Below, piece after piece: positions 25,571 through 35,529 of a stretch of 64,000 nucleotides of DNA. The first letter of the stretch is position 1. Each line of letters begins with the position of its first letter. Source of the stretch: Pseudomonadota bacterium (GTDB lineage Bacteria; Pseudomonadota; Alphaproteobacteria; Rhizobiales; Xanthobacteraceae); contig JAEYRD010000166.1 of the NCBI GenBank assembly GCA_023435725.1, forward strand, positions 38,562-102,561. The letters are read 5' to 3'. The translations under genes were made by a program, and so were the position numbers. Below the pieces are notes generated by a model. It did no database searches. It was not told where the DNA came from and saw nothing but the letters and a program-made list of their open reading frames with translations.

Positions 25571-27108
25571 AGCATCGCCTCCAGATCAGTGAGCCCGTCA
25601 GCAATTTCCTTCTCAAGCGCCCTCAAATCCGCGATGACGTCCTTCGGCGGTCGATGCTCGGCCACCTCATGCACGACTTCCTTGTAGCGGTTGATGGAAA
25701 GGTCATAACCCGCGGAAACGATCTCGATCTTCGATACACAAAAGCTCTGCGCGGTGCGGGGCCGTTTGCGCTCAGCACCGACGCGTGCCTTCCAGCGGCT
25801 GGCAATATCGGGCAAATTGTTCTTAGCATGCTCGTCGACATCGAGTCTGACTTTGGGGCCGATCTTGTCCGCCGGCAGCAATGCGTTGCGCTTGTCATCC
25901 AACGAAAAACCGTCCGCCCGGCAATCGTAGAACCAGACGTGATCCGTGCCGCCGGAATTCGTCTTGGTGAACAACACGATCGCGGTGGAGACGCCGGCGT
26001 AAGGTTTGAATACGCCCGACGGCAGTTTCACGATGCCATCGAGCCTGTGATCCTCGACCAGCATTTTCCGGATCGCCTTGTGCGCGGTCGAGGAGCCGAA
26101 CAACACGCCATCAGGCACGATGACGGCCGCGCGACCGCCGGGCTTCAGCAGCTTGAGGAACAGCGCCATGAACAGGAGCTCGGTCTTCCTTGTCTTGACC
26201 AGCGCGAGCAGGTCCTTGGCCGTCGTCTCGTAATCCAGCGAGCCCGCGAACGGCGGATTGGCGAGCACCAGCGAATAGCGATCGGTGTCGGCGGCGTGGT
26301 CCTGCGACAGCGAATCCTTGTAGCGGATGTCGGGGTCCTCGACGCCGTGCAGCGTCATGTTCATCGAGCCGATGCGCAGCATCGTGCCGTCGAAATCGAA
26401 GCCGTGGAACATCTCCTCGTTGAAATGGTCGCGGCTTTCCTTGTCGTGAAAGAGCTTTGGATGGTTGTCGCGGAGATATTCGCCGGCCGCGACCAGGAAG
26501 CCGCAGGTGCCGCAGGCGGGATCGCAGATCACGTCCTTCGGGTTGGGTGCCATCATCTCCACCATCAGTGCGATGATGTGGCGCGGCGTGCGGAACTGGC
26601 CGTTCTGCCCTGCGGTCGCGATCTTGCCGAGCATGTATTCGTAGAGATCGCCCTTGGTGTCGCGATCCTCCATCGGGATGTCGGCGAGGAGATCAACGAC
26701 CTTGGCGAGCAGCGCCGGCGTCGGAATGGTGAAGCGGGCGCCCTTCATGTGGGTGGCGTGGGCCGTGCCCTCCTCCGCCATGGTGCGCAGGAACGGGAAG
26801 ACGTGCTCGGAGACGATGGTGAACATCGTCGCAGGGTCCTTGTTCTTCAGCCGCGACCAGCGCATCTCCTCGTAGGCGACGCCGCCGCCCTTGCCGACGC
26901 CGTCCTTCCCGTCCGGGAAGATCCGCCGCTCCATCTGTCGGCGTAAGGTGTTGGCCTTGTTCTCCTCGCGGGTATGCGCCTCGTCGAGGCCGCGGATGAA
27001 GAGCAGATAGGTGATCTGTTCGATCACCTCGATCGGATTGGCGATGCCGCCCGCCCAGAAAGCGTTCCAGACATTGTCGATCTTGGAACGAAGTTCACCC
27101 GTGAGCAT
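25567..27108 (-). CDS. hsdM: Type I restriction-modification DNA methylase
   Basis: 513 residues from ATG 27108 (MLTGELRSKIDNVWNAFWAGG, the family opening); the upstream extension to 27336 runs through a repeat and is rejected. N-terminal helical domain, then N6-adenine methylase motifs: DPACGTCGF at 196-204 (SAM binding) and NPPF at 284-287 (catalytic). C-terminal helices contact HsdS. Methylates the host's sites and is required for restriction. First gene of the minus-strand hsdM-hsdS-hsdR locus. Confidence 0.95.
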   Translation of the reverse strand: MLTGELRSKIDNVWNAFWAGGIANPIEVIEQITYLLFIRGLDEAHTREENKANTLRRQMERRIFPDGKDGVGKGGGVAYEEMRWSRLKNKDPATMFTIVSEHVFPFLRTMAEEGTAHATHMKGARFTIPTPALLAKVVDLLADIPMEDRDTKGDLYEYMLGKIATAGQNGQFRTPRHIIALMVEMMAPNPKDVICDPACGTCGFLVAAGEYLRDNHPKLFHDKESRDHFNEEMFHGFDFDGTMLRIGSMNMTLHGVEDPDIRYKDSLSQDHAADTDRYSLVLANPPFAGSLDYETTAKDLLALVKTRKTELLFMALFLKLLKPGGRAAVIVPDGVLFGSSTAHKAIRKMLVEDHRLDGIVKLPSGVFKPYAGVSTAIVLFTKTNSGGTDHVWFYDCRADGFSLDDKRNALLPADKIGPKVRLDVDEHAKNNLPDIASRWKARVGAERKRPRTAQSFCVSKIEIVSAGYDLSINRYKEVVHEVAEHRPPKDVIADLRALEKEIADGLTDLEAML

Positions 27109-27250
27109 TCCCTGCCTCGATTTGCGCTTGTCGGAAGTTGCATTAGCAAATGCGAGAAGGGAAGCGAAGCGCGGCTTTTGCGTGGGACGGGTCCTGTGGA
27201 GGGCTCGTGGAGGCGATCGGAAGAGCCGGCTGATACCGTCTTCGCGGCTA

Positions 27251-27285
27251 CCCCTCTCCCCCGTCCTCCCCCGCAAGGGGGGAGG
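27251..27285. repeat. CCCTCTCCC-type hairpin repeat upstream of hsdM
   Basis: CCTCCCCC (27265-27272) pairs with GGGGGGAGG (from 27277) around GCAA, preceded by CCCCTCTCCCCC. Same family as 50453-50590. The remaining 110 bases up to the next gene hold no recognisable element. Confidence 0.6.
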
Positions 27286-27397
27286 GAGCGCAGCGGTGCA
27301 AGCCGCACAATCGTCGCAACTCTCGCCACGACCCAACGAACCACATCTCCCCTCCCCGCGACTAACGATCGCCTCAATGGCGAGGCCAGAGTTCGGA

Positions 27398-28276
27398 ATG
27401 GAGACGATCGTGGCGTTTGCCTTGCCTACGCGTGCGTATGATTTGCAGATGCTGGACCGTTCCGCCGATCGTGAGCGCGATCACGGCTGGGTCTATGGGC
27501 TGCCGCCGGGGATCGCGAGCGAACAATGGCCGCTCGATCCCGTCACCGGATTTCCGCTGATGCACGGCTTCACCTTGAAGCTGCCGGACGATTATCGCGT
27601 GCATGGTGAGGACATCGTCGCGGTGTCGTTCTTTGCCACCGCCCCCGATCATAATGACGGCGGTGCGCCCGACGATCCCGAAATCCGCGAGGCGGTGCTG
27701 GCGCGCACCCCGCATCCGCGCCTCTCGCGCATGACCGACATCCTCGACTACGAATATGCCGCGCTGCTGCTCACCGCGCAGGAATATGACGGCGCGTTCG
27801 CGACGCCGCCGGCACCGCTTTCGCTTGCGACAGCCGAGCGGCCGCGCTGGCTCGACGTCGGCGGCGCCAGTGCCTTCTTCGAGGCCGCCGCGCCCTACGC
27901 CAAGAAGAAGTTCGCCGCGCCGCCGCGCGCCGATCTCAGCGAAACCCGCGCAATCGCGCTTCAGCCGCGCGCAACCGATCCCAACGCCGGCAAGGGCCCG
28001 CAGGACCAGCACACACGCCAAAATCCGCCGACAGGCTATCAGCCGTATTATTACTATGCCGGCGGCGTGCCGAGCCGCGACAATTTCCGTCTGCACGAGT
28101 GGGGCAAGGACCACGCCCACAATCATCTCGGCGGCACCATGCGGCCGTGCCAGGCGGTGCCGGAGATGAGTCCGTTCTACATCGAGTTCGAGGAATATTT
28201 CGGCGGCTACAATTTCGGCGGCGGCAATGCGCAGCTCGACTTCAAGGATATGAAATTCGACTGGGCGTGCGGGTGA
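27398..28276 (+). CDS. Protein of unknown function (292 aa)
   Basis: Soluble-looking protein with no signal peptide or membrane segment, from ATG 27398 (METIVAFALPTRAYD); an ATG at 27377 is possible and neither has a strong site. Conserved-looking features are an N-terminal half rich in hydrophobic strands (GFPLMHGFTLKLPDDYRVHGEDIVAVSFF) and an aromatic, glycine-rich C-terminus (GYQPYYYYAGG, HEWGKDHAHNHLGGTM, EYFGGYNFGGGNAQLDF), which may bind metal through its histidines (speculative). It abuts the convergent Spy-like gene with no gap. I do not recognise the family. Confidence 0.75.
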   Translation: METIVAFALPTRAYDLQMLDRSADRERDHGWVYGLPPGIASEQWPLDPVTGFPLMHGFTLKLPDDYRVHGEDIVAVSFFATAPDHNDGGAPDDPEIREAVLARTPHPRLSRMTDILDYEYAALLLTAQEYDGAFATPPAPLSLATAERPRWLDVGGASAFFEAAAPYAKKKFAAPPRADLSETRAIALQPRATDPNAGKGPQDQHTRQNPPTGYQPYYYYAGGVPSRDNFRLHEWGKDHAHNHLGGTMRPCQAVPEMSPFYIEFEEYFGGYNFGGGNAQLDFKDMKFDWACG

Positions 28277-29548
28277 TCACGCTCCGCGCTTCGGTCCGAT
28301 CGCCTCGAACGCCGACTTCTGCGCGTCGGTCAAATCGAATTCGAAATCATCGAGTGCATCGCCGACGCTCCTGACGGCTTGCAGCATCGTCTCGAGCCGC
28401 GTCCTCACCTCGGCGAGGCGGGCCTGCGGTGTCGCGATGGCCTTGGACGGGCAGGCGCTGAGCGTCTCCATGGTGCGGAGCGTGGTGTCCTGGAGCACGT
28501 CGAGGCGGGCGCGGCCGATGTCGTCGAGCCGGAGCGTAGAGGCGATATCCTCGGCAGGCCATTGTTGCTGCACGAGCTGTTGATATTGCCGCTGCGCCTG
28601 CAGATCGTAGCGGGGATCATAGTCCGCCTTGCAGGCTGCCGCCGCCTGCGCGTCCTTGTGCTGGGCTGATGCAAGCGCGGCGCCACGCTCGTTGGCCAGC
28701 GCCTCGAGCTTTTTCTTCTGACCGTCGTCGAGAAGATCGACGAATTTTGCGAGTGGCGGCGCGACTACGTTTGTTGCCTTGATCATCGCTTCCAGGCGCG
28801 TCTGCATCAGACCCAGTCGCTCTGGCGCGCTCGCGGGCGCCTGCGCCGGGCAGGACGCGCGGATGGTGTCGCGCGCCGCGGCCCAGGCGGTTGCGAGCTC
28901 GTCCAGCGCCGTGCGCTGCACTTCGTTCGGCTGCACGGCGGCGGCGATGCGGTCGACAGGCAAGCCTCCGGTGTCGCTGGCATCGCAGACATTCTCCGCC
29001 GACGGGACCTTTCGTCCGCGCTTGCCTTGCGGCGGGGTGTAGGCGGCAAGCTCGGTCGCCGCATAAGGTGCAAAGATCGCGGCGTAGATGTCGCCATAGC
29101 CATACAGGGAGAGAGGGGTCGTATCGCCGAAGACGACGGCGGTGGTGAGGTCGTCATGCGCGAACGGCCAGAACACCGGGCCGACCCAGCCATAGCTGCC
29201 GTCGGGGTGGCGCCACCAGCCTTGCGGGCGGCGGCCGCCATGCCAGCCCGACAGCGCGGCCTGCGCCGTCAGCGCCGCACGCAGGATGTAGGGATTGGAG
29301 GGCTGGCCACGCTCGGCACCGCGAGGATCCTGCGACCTCAACGCAGCGGAACGGTATCGGCCGCCCCGCACCGCCATGCGGGCATGCCGCATTCGCGACA
29401 GGCCGAGCACGTGGCCGACGGCGAACCGTGCAACGCCAAGCGGCCCACCGCGGAATCCGAACTGCGCTTCCGCTCTATTCGGCAGCAGCACTGCCAGAAC
29501 AACGAGGGCCGCGCCTATTAGCGCCAGTCTCGTGCGCGATCCCGACAT
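28277..29548 (-). CDS. Spy/CpxP-like LTXXQ-motif periplasmic protein
   Basis: 423 residues from ATG 29548 (MSGSRTRLALIG). Signal peptide or anchor 1-32 (ends AEA). A Trp/Gly-rich region (RRPQGWWRHPDGSYGWVGPVFWPF) is followed by two copies of an alpha-helical LTXXQ-type repeat, each ending in a helix of the form LDDGQKKKLEAL or LTDAQKSAFEAI and preceded by MQTRLEAMIKAT or VRTRLETMLQAV. Spy-like proteins are periplasmic chaperones or stress sensors; role here inferred from the fold only. Convergent with the previous gene. Confidence 0.75.
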   Translation of the reverse strand: MSGSRTRLALIGAALVVLAVLLPNRAEAQFGFRGGPLGVARFAVGHVLGLSRMRHARMAVRGGRYRSAALRSQDPRGAERGQPSNPYILRAALTAQAALSGWHGGRRPQGWWRHPDGSYGWVGPVFWPFAHDDLTTAVVFGDTTPLSLYGYGDIYAAIFAPYAATELAAYTPPQGKRGRKVPSAENVCDASDTGGLPVDRIAAAVQPNEVQRTALDELATAWAAARDTIRASCPAQAPASAPERLGLMQTRLEAMIKATNVVAPPLAKFVDLLDDGQKKKLEALANERGAALASAQHKDAQAAAACKADYDPRYDLQAQRQYQQLVQQQWPAEDIASTLRLDDIGRARLDVLQDTTLRTMETLSACPSKAIATPQARLAEVRTRLETMLQAVRSVGDALDDFEFDLTDAQKSAFEAIGPKRGA

Positions 29549-29729
29549 GACCACCGAGCTGACCAAGTCTTGGCCCTCCTCCAGCGCCAAGCACACATTA
29601 CGGCGCACGGAGATGACTCAGAGCGGAACCAAATGTTCCGGGGCGGCAGCGGTCAAAGCGTCGCGCGCCGCGAGAATCCCCACTGTCTATGCCTTTGCGG
29701 CGAGAAGCCCTCTCCCCGAAGGACCGCCC

Positions 29730-30749
29730 TCATTGCGCCTTCTGCGGCAGCACAAACGTCTGTCCGGGATAGATCAGGTTGGGATTGTGGATCTTGCCGC
29801 GGTTGGCATTGTAGATCACGGAGTAGCGGGAGCCATCACCGTAAGCGAGCCGGCTGAGAGCCCACAGGCTGTCGCCGCGCGAGATCACGCGGCTATGGCC
29901 TGCCTCCGCCGGTGCACCGTTGAAGACGTCCGCAGGCGACGCCGATGCGATTCTGGGCTTCGGTGCAGCGATCATTCTGGACCGAACCGCCGGCCTGTCG
30001 GGTACTGAGGCCAGATGCGGCGCGGCTGACGGCAAGGACGCCACGACATCCGACTTGTCGTCCGGCTTCGTCTCTTGCTTCGCGACCGGTGCGGGACGCG
30101 CGGGCGGCGGCGCTGCCTCGGCGATGATCACCGGCATGCTGCGGCCGGACTGCGTGACGGTGCCATCAGGCGAGCTCGCCCGCAGAGTCAGCTCATAGGC
30201 ACCTGTGGGAAGCTGCGGCGGGGTCATCACGAACTGGCCCGACGCGTCGGCCACCACCGAATGCAGCGGCTTGCCGTCGCGCAGCAGCTCGACCTTCGCA
30301 CCCGGCGTGGCCTGGCCCGCGATCACCGCCGCCTCGCCATGATCATCGATGCGCGCGACGTCGAAACGGGGACCGGCGTCGGTGACGGCCGCCGGCGGCT
30401 TGACCGGCGCGAGATCGGCGATCGCGGCCGCGACCTGCTTCTCGGTCCCGGCGAGCGCGCCGGCCTTCGGCTCGGCGGCCGGCGCCGGGGACTCGGCCGA
30501 TGCCGGCGGCGTGCTCGCGGCAGTCTTGGGCGCGGCAGTCTTGGGCTCTTCCGGCTTCGAGGCTGACATGATCCCAACCAGGGCTTCAGGCTTTGCATCC
30601 GGCTTGGCGGCAACGGCCACGTCGGTCCTGGACTCGTCCTTGGCCCCGCCCGGCAAGAGTCGGCGCAGCTCGGTGGGCCCGATCACCAGCACGGTGCCGA
30701 CCACGGCGAGGAGACAGAATGCAATGAGGGCCTTGGTAGCGGTCATCAT
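29730..30749 (-). CDS. LysM-domain membrane-anchored protein
   Basis: 339 residues from ATG 30749. Membrane segment about 7-25, an Ala/Pro/Lys-rich linker, an Ig-like/beta domain about 130-205 (VIAGQATPGAKVELLRDGK) and a C-terminal LysM (about 288-338: RVISRGDSLWALSRLAYGDGSRYSVIYNANRGKIHNPNLIYPGQTFVLP). The LysM should bind peptidoglycan while the N-terminus stays in the inner membrane. No partner genes nearby; common in rhizobial genomes. Confidence 0.85.
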   Translation of the reverse strand: MMTATKALIAFCLLAVVGTVLVIGPTELRRLLPGGAKDESRTDVAVAAKPDAKPEALVGIMSASKPEEPKTAAPKTAASTPPASAESPAPAAEPKAGALAGTEKQVAAAIADLAPVKPPAAVTDAGPRFDVARIDDHGEAAVIAGQATPGAKVELLRDGKPLHSVVADASGQFVMTPPQLPTGAYELTLRASSPDGTVTQSGRSMPVIIAEAAPPPARPAPVAKQETKPDDKSDVVASLPSAAPHLASVPDRPAVRSRMIAAPKPRIASASPADVFNGAPAEAGHSRVISRGDSLWALSRLAYGDGSRYSVIYNANRGKIHNPNLIYPGQTFVLPQKAQ

Positions 30750-30923
30750 CAGGAAATGAACCTTTGGTCGCAAAATAACCGATGGCGGCAACCTGCGCCG
30801 ATTTGGCCACGGCAGCAAGACGGTCAATGGAATGATCTCGGCATGCCCAGGATGAACCGGCGCGGCTCCGTCGGCGTCAAATGAGCAAGGCCGCTTGGCG
30901 GCATTTCTTCAGGAATTTTTTCC

Positions 30924-31616
30924 GTGCACGCATTTTGCCGTCCCGCGCCATGGCTGGCGCTTGCCCTGACGCTGGCGGCGTCAGGCGCATTGGCCGCCTC
31001 CGGCCCGCCGCCGGGTTTCACGCTCAGCGACGATGCCAACCTCGGTTTCACCTCCCCCGACCAAGCCACCAAGCTCGAGCAGTACATGAAGGACGGCGGG
31101 GATTTCGACGCTAAATGGCAGGTCTGGGCGCGGCGCGGCGAGCAGATGACGGAGCTGAAGCCGGAGCAGGGCTATCCGGCCGGCTTCCGCTTCACCAATG
31201 ATTCGCAATGGCTGGTCCGGATGCAGAAGACAGGCTCGGGCGAGCAGGACCTCTATCTCTACCATGTCGAGAAGGGAGCCCTCGTGAGCGCAACGAGGAA
31301 GCCGCTCAGCGACCTCGCCTGGGCCTATTTCCACAGCCGGCCCGACACGAAGAGGATGAAGCTCGACTACCACATCACGGCCAATCTCGCGAAAGGCACC
31401 GAAGAGGCCTATCGCTGGCTCGGCGTGAACTGGCCCGACAACCGTTACCTCGTCATCTCGCTGTCGGGCGAAATGGACAAGCATCCGAAGAACGTCATGG
31501 TGAAGGGACTGGGCGACTGGCGCTGCCGCTATGACCTCAAGACCGGGACCTTCGACGTGCCGGCGGTGTTCGCCAGGAGCAATGCGGAAGCCCTGAACTG
31601 GGAGATCCGTCGCTGA
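30924..31616 (+). CDS. Secreted protein of unknown function (230 aa)
   Basis: GTG start at 30924 with AGGAA upstream. Signal peptide about 1-25 (ALAASGALAAS). The mature part is rich in charged residues and tryptophan (KWQVWARRGEQMTELKPEQGYP, DWRCRYDLKTGTFDVPAVF), looking like a beta-structured periplasmic protein. I do not recognise the family. Divergent from the LysM gene. Confidence 0.7.
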   Translation: MHAFCRPAPWLALALTLAASGALAASGPPPGFTLSDDANLGFTSPDQATKLEQYMKDGGDFDAKWQVWARRGEQMTELKPEQGYPAGFRFTNDSQWLVRMQKTGSGEQDLYLYHVEKGALVSATRKPLSDLAWAYFHSRPDTKRMKLDYHITANLAKGTEEAYRWLGVNWPDNRYLVISLSGEMDKHPKNVMVKGLGDWRCRYDLKTGTFDVPAVFARSNAEALNWEIRR

Positions 31617-31850
31617 GGCTTCGCCCCCTCCGGTCCGAGACGGCCGCGCTCGGACAAAGATTCCGAAAAGAATCTCATGCAAAGTAGGACCGCACGGCGG
31701 GGTGGCGAAGCCTAACCGACCCTGCCAACCAGCTTTCCGCCGGCGGGAACGCCAAGCCCCTGATTCCGCTCCGATTCATATTTTCCTAACCCTTACTGGT
31801 AACGGGGTCTTGTCGGTTTTGCCGTATCTTGCATCCCACGGGAGGGCTGG

Positions 31851-34511
31851 ATGGGCACATCGATCCGATGGAGCGCGCGGACGCGCGCGTTGCTTCGCCG
31901 TTGGCGCGGGGCGCCGCTGACGTGGCTGATCGTCGGCGGCTTCGTGTTGATGGTCGCGATGGCCATCGGCACCGCGCTCACCGTCGATCGTTTCCGGCAG
32001 AATGCGATCGAAAGCGGACGCGACGGCCTCGAAAGCTCCGTACGCATGCTCGCCCGGCATTTCGACCGCGAATTCGAGGATTTTTCGGTGCTCCAGAAGA
32101 GCATCATCGCGGAACTTGAAAGCCACGGCATCGACTCCGCGGACGTGTTCCGCAGCGAGATGGCCACGCTCGCCATGCACGAGGTGCTGCGCAACAAGGC
32201 CAGCGGCTGGTCCGACGTCGCCGGCGCCAACGTGTTCGATGCCAACGGCGTGCTGATCAACTCGTCGCGGCGCTGGCCGGTCGCCGAGATCTCGGTGTCC
32301 GACCGCGGCTATTTCCATCGCCTCAAGAACGATCCGGCGTCGCAGGAGGAGGTCGAGGTCGTGCCCGGCCGGTTCGGCAATGGACCGGCGATCGTGTTCG
32401 CGCGGCGCGTATCCGGCCCGCACGGCGAATTCTTCGGCATGGTCTCGCGCGCGATCGCGCCCGAGCAGCTCGAATCCTTCTTCGCCTCGATCGGGCTCGG
32501 CGACGAATCCTCGATTGCGATACATCACCAGAACGGACAGTTGCTGGCGCGCCTTCCGCATGTCGACGAGATGATCGGACAGAACTACCGCAAGGGCTCG
32601 CCCGAGCAGAGGGCGGTGTTCGAGCGCACCTTCGTCACGACACAGCTCGCAAGCCCGATGGACGGCAAGGACCGCATCGTCGCCTCGCGCATGCTGACCG
32701 GCGAGCCGCTGGTCGTGGTCGCGACCAGGTCGCTGGACGCGACGCTCGCCACCTGGCGCACGCAAACGAAATTCTTCGTCGCCGTCGCCGTGTTGTCGAT
32801 CGGCCTGCTGGTGCTCACGCTCTACCTGATCTTCCGCCAGATGACGCACCGGCTCTCGGTGGAGAAGCAGCGGCTCGACACCGCCCTGAACACCATGACG
32901 CAGGGCCTCTTGATGTTCGACCAGGACCAGCGGCTCATCGTCTGCAACCGCCGCTACATCGACATGTACCGGCTCTCGACCGACGTGGTGAAGCCCGGCG
33001 CCTATTTCCGCGACGTGATCCAGCACCGTTACGACACCGGCTCGTTCGAGGGCGACGTCGATTCCTATTGCGACGGTATCTTGAGCAGTGCCGGACGCAC
33101 GCAGAACTCCGTCGTGGAGACCGCCGATGGCCGCCTGATCGAGATCAAGAACCAGCCTGGCGCCGCCGGCGGCTGGCTCGCAACCCATGACGACGTTACC
33201 GCGCGCATCCGCGCCGACGAACGCATTGCGCATATGGCGCATTACGACGCGCTGACCGACCTGCCCAATCGCGTGCTGATGCGCGGCCATCTGGAGCGCC
33301 GCGTGGCCGAGCTCGCCGAGGGCAAGCCGTTTGCGATCCTCTATATCGACGTCGACGAGTTCAAGGGCGTCAACGATTCACTCGGCCACGAGGTCGGCGA
33401 CGAGCTGCTGCGCCAGGTCGCAAACCGCCTGCGCGCCTGCGTCAGCGGCAACGACCTCGTCGCACGGTTAGGAGGCGACGAATTCGCCATCGTCAAGGCC
33501 GGCACGAACGACGAGGCCGAGTTGACCGCGCTAGCGGAAACGATCCTCAAGGCACTGCGCGCGCCCGTGAACTGCAAGGGCCAGGAGGTTCCGACCGATG
33601 CCAGCATCGGCATCGCAATCGCGCCGGATCACGCCGATAATCTCGACGACCTGCTCAAGCGCGCCGATCTCGCAATGTACGCGGCGAAGTCCGAGGGCCG
33701 CCGCACCTTCCGCCTCTTCGTGCCCGAATATGACGCCAGGGCGCGGCTGCGCCGGCAGCTCGAGCTCGACCTGCGGCAGGCGCTGACGCGCGGCGAGTTC
33801 GAGGTGCATTACCAGCCGCTGGTCGACCTCGCGGCCAATGTCGTCACCGGCTGCGAGGCGCTGCTACGCTGGCGCCATCCCGAACGCGGCATGATCTCGC
33901 CCGCCGATTTCATTCCGGTCGCGGAAGAGACCGGAATGATCGGCGAGATCGGGGAATGGGTGCTGAAGCAGGCTTGCCTCGAGGCCGCGAGCTGGCCCGG
34001 TCAGATCCACGTCGCCGTCAACGTCTCGCCGGTGCAGTTCCGCGCCAAGACGCTGGCACTGAAGGTCGCCGCGGCACTAGCGGAGTCCGGCCTTGCGCCC
34101 GGGCGGCTCGAGCTCGAGGTCACCGAGACCGTCCTGATCCGCGACGACGCGGAAGCGTTGACGATCCTGCAGCAGCTCCGCGAGCTCGGCGTGCGCATCG
34201 CGCTCGACGATTTCGGCACCGGCTATTCCTCGCTGAGCTATCTGCACCGCTTTCCCTTCGACAAGATCAAGATCGACCGCAGCTTCATCAGCGACATCGG
34301 CGAGCCCGAGGATTCCTCACCGATCGTGCAGGCGGTGGTGCACATGGCCGCCGCCCGCCGCATGGCGACGACGGCCGAAGGCGTCGAGACCGAAGCGCAG
34401 CGCGAGGTGCTGCGGCAGCTTGGATGCAGCCAGATGCAGGGCTGGCTGTTCAGCCCAGCCGTGCCCGCGGCAAAGCTGAAGCAATTGCTGTCGACGCAGG
34501 CGGCGGCTTAG
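31851..34511 (+). CDS. Membrane GGDEF-EAL protein with periplasmic sensor
   Basis: 886 residues. Membrane segments about 24-46 and 307-329 flank a periplasmic Cache-like domain. Then come a PAS-like domain (about 340-450), GGDEF (about 463-620) with intact GGDEF at 541-545, and EAL (about 636-880) with EAL at 670-672, DDFGTGYSS and AEGVE. Both the diguanylate cyclase and phosphodiesterase motifs are intact, so it may make and degrade c-di-GMP depending on signal. The tail ends LLSTQAAA. ATG at 31851; no regulatory partner seen upstream (234-base gap without features). Confidence 0.93.
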   Translation: MGTSIRWSARTRALLRRWRGAPLTWLIVGGFVLMVAMAIGTALTVDRFRQNAIESGRDGLESSVRMLARHFDREFEDFSVLQKSIIAELESHGIDSADVFRSEMATLAMHEVLRNKASGWSDVAGANVFDANGVLINSSRRWPVAEISVSDRGYFHRLKNDPASQEEVEVVPGRFGNGPAIVFARRVSGPHGEFFGMVSRAIAPEQLESFFASIGLGDESSIAIHHQNGQLLARLPHVDEMIGQNYRKGSPEQRAVFERTFVTTQLASPMDGKDRIVASRMLTGEPLVVVATRSLDATLATWRTQTKFFVAVAVLSIGLLVLTLYLIFRQMTHRLSVEKQRLDTALNTMTQGLLMFDQDQRLIVCNRRYIDMYRLSTDVVKPGAYFRDVIQHRYDTGSFEGDVDSYCDGILSSAGRTQNSVVETADGRLIEIKNQPGAAGGWLATHDDVTARIRADERIAHMAHYDALTDLPNRVLMRGHLERRVAELAEGKPFAILYIDVDEFKGVNDSLGHEVGDELLRQVANRLRACVSGNDLVARLGGDEFAIVKAGTNDEAELTALAETILKALRAPVNCKGQEVPTDASIGIAIAPDHADNLDDLLKRADLAMYAAKSEGRRTFRLFVPEYDARARLRRQLELDLRQALTRGEFEVHYQPLVDLAANVVTGCEALLRWRHPERGMISPADFIPVAEETGMIGEIGEWVLKQACLEAASWPGQIHVAVNVSPVQFRAKTLALKVAAALAESGLAPGRLELEVTETVLIRDDAEALTILQQLRELGVRIALDDFGTGYSSLSYLHRFPFDKIKIDRSFISDIGEPEDSSPIVQAVVHMAAARRMATTAEGVETEAQREVLRQLGCSQMQGWLFSPAVPAAKLKQLLSTQAAA

Positions 34512-34643
34512 CCTGGCTGTTCTCCGCACCGCGGCATCCTTACCTGCTGGCGAGCGACGATAGCGCTGGCTATTGCGGCGCGAAGGGCGCATGGTCGTCA
34601 CAACCGGCGTCGGTTGGGGCTTCACTTGCGAAAGGCAGCGTGC

Positions 34644-34907
34644 ATGACCACCCGTTCGCGACGAGAAACCGTCACCTTCAGGCACCCGTTCCGCATCCGC
34701 GGCATCGAGCGGCGTTTGTCCGCCGGCGCCCATGAGGTCGGCACCGACGAGGAAACGATCGAGGGACTGTCCTTTCGGGCTTGGCGTCGCGTCGCCACGG
34801 TGATCACCGTACCGGCAGAAGCCATGCGCGGCTCCGCCGATCTGCTGCCCGTCGGCTCGGTCGACCTTGCGGACGCGCAACGGATCGACGCGAGCGCCAC
34901 CCAATGA
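34644..34907 (+). CDS. Small conserved-looking protein of unknown function (87 aa)
   Basis: ATG 34644 (MTTRSRRETVTF), AAAGG upstream. Basic, beta-strand-like protein (FRHPFRIRGIERRL, RVATVITVPAE, VGSVDLADAQRIDA). Its stop overlaps the start of the next gene (ATGA), so the two are an operon. Similar small proteins are common in Bradyrhizobium; function unknown. Confidence 0.7.
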   Translation: MTTRSRRETVTFRHPFRIRGIERRLSAGAHEVGTDEETIEGLSFRAWRRVATVITVPAEAMRGSADLLPVGSVDLADAQRIDASATQ

Positions 34908-35200
34908 CTGACCATCCGATCGATCTCGACAAGCATCGCGGCATGGCTGCACAGAAGGCGACCGATCTGCGCCGCGCGCTGGCCGAGGTCGAGACCCATG
35001 TCAGGGAGCTGCGCGAACGCGAGGCCGATCTCGAGAACCGCATGATGACGGTGCCCGCCGCATCCTGGCCGGAGGCCGCCGTGAAGGCTCGCCATCTGCT
35101 GAACCTCTATGCTGCAAGCCTGCCCGTCGAGGACACGCGCCACCGCGCGCTGGTCGCGGCGTTGTTCGACGATTTCGCCCGGCTCGGCGGGGAGGGCTGA
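34904..35200 (+). CDS. Small coiled-coil protein of unknown function (98 aa)
   Basis: ATG 34904 overlaps the preceding stop. A helical heptad-rich segment (DLRRALAEVETHVRELREREADLENRMM) is followed by a second helical region (AVKARHLLNLYAAS). No signal peptide. Function unknown; likely acts with its partner at 34644-34907. Confidence 0.65.
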   Translation: MTDHPIDLDKHRGMAAQKATDLRRALAEVETHVRELREREADLENRMMTVPAASWPEAAVKARHLLNLYAASLPVEDTRHRALVAALFDDFARLGGEG

Positions 35201-35250
35201 AGCGATAACGGCCGCTCGCGCCAGGAAGCAATCGCGTGAAGGAGTACGCC

Positions 35251-35529
35251 ATGACACTGACCAGCGCCCGTTTCATCAGCCATGAATACGACAGAATGAT
35301 CGTCCGGTTCTCGATGCACGATGGGGACAGGGAGATTCCCTGCGCGATCTCGACCTCTGCGATGGATTATCTTGAGCGCGGCCCGCAGGCGAGGCCCGAG
35401 CAACGAGAAGCCCAGTTCACCCGCCTGCGCGACCGCATCGAAGCACGCGCGGCGAGCAAATATCGCGCGACCGAATTCGAAGGTACGCCACCCGGGATTG
35501 TCCTACGAGGCATTGATTTCAGGACGTAG
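35251..35529 (+). CDS. DUF1488-like small protein
   Basis: 92 residues from ATG 35251, with GAAGGAG upstream; the frame also opens at 35236 with a weaker start. Pattern SARFISHEYDRMIVRFSMHDGDREIPCAISTSAMDYLE matches DUF1488 proteins, which are short and of unknown function. Confidence 0.75.
   Translation: MTLTSARFISHEYDRMIVRFSMHDGDREIPCAISTSAMDYLERGPQARPEQREAQFTRLRDRIEARAASKYRATEFEGTPPGIVLRGIDFRT

Noticed and set aside
27011..27397. Longer N-terminus for the unknown gene at 27398
   Set aside because: The extension runs through the hsdM 5' end and the CCCTCTCCC repeat and has no ribosome site.
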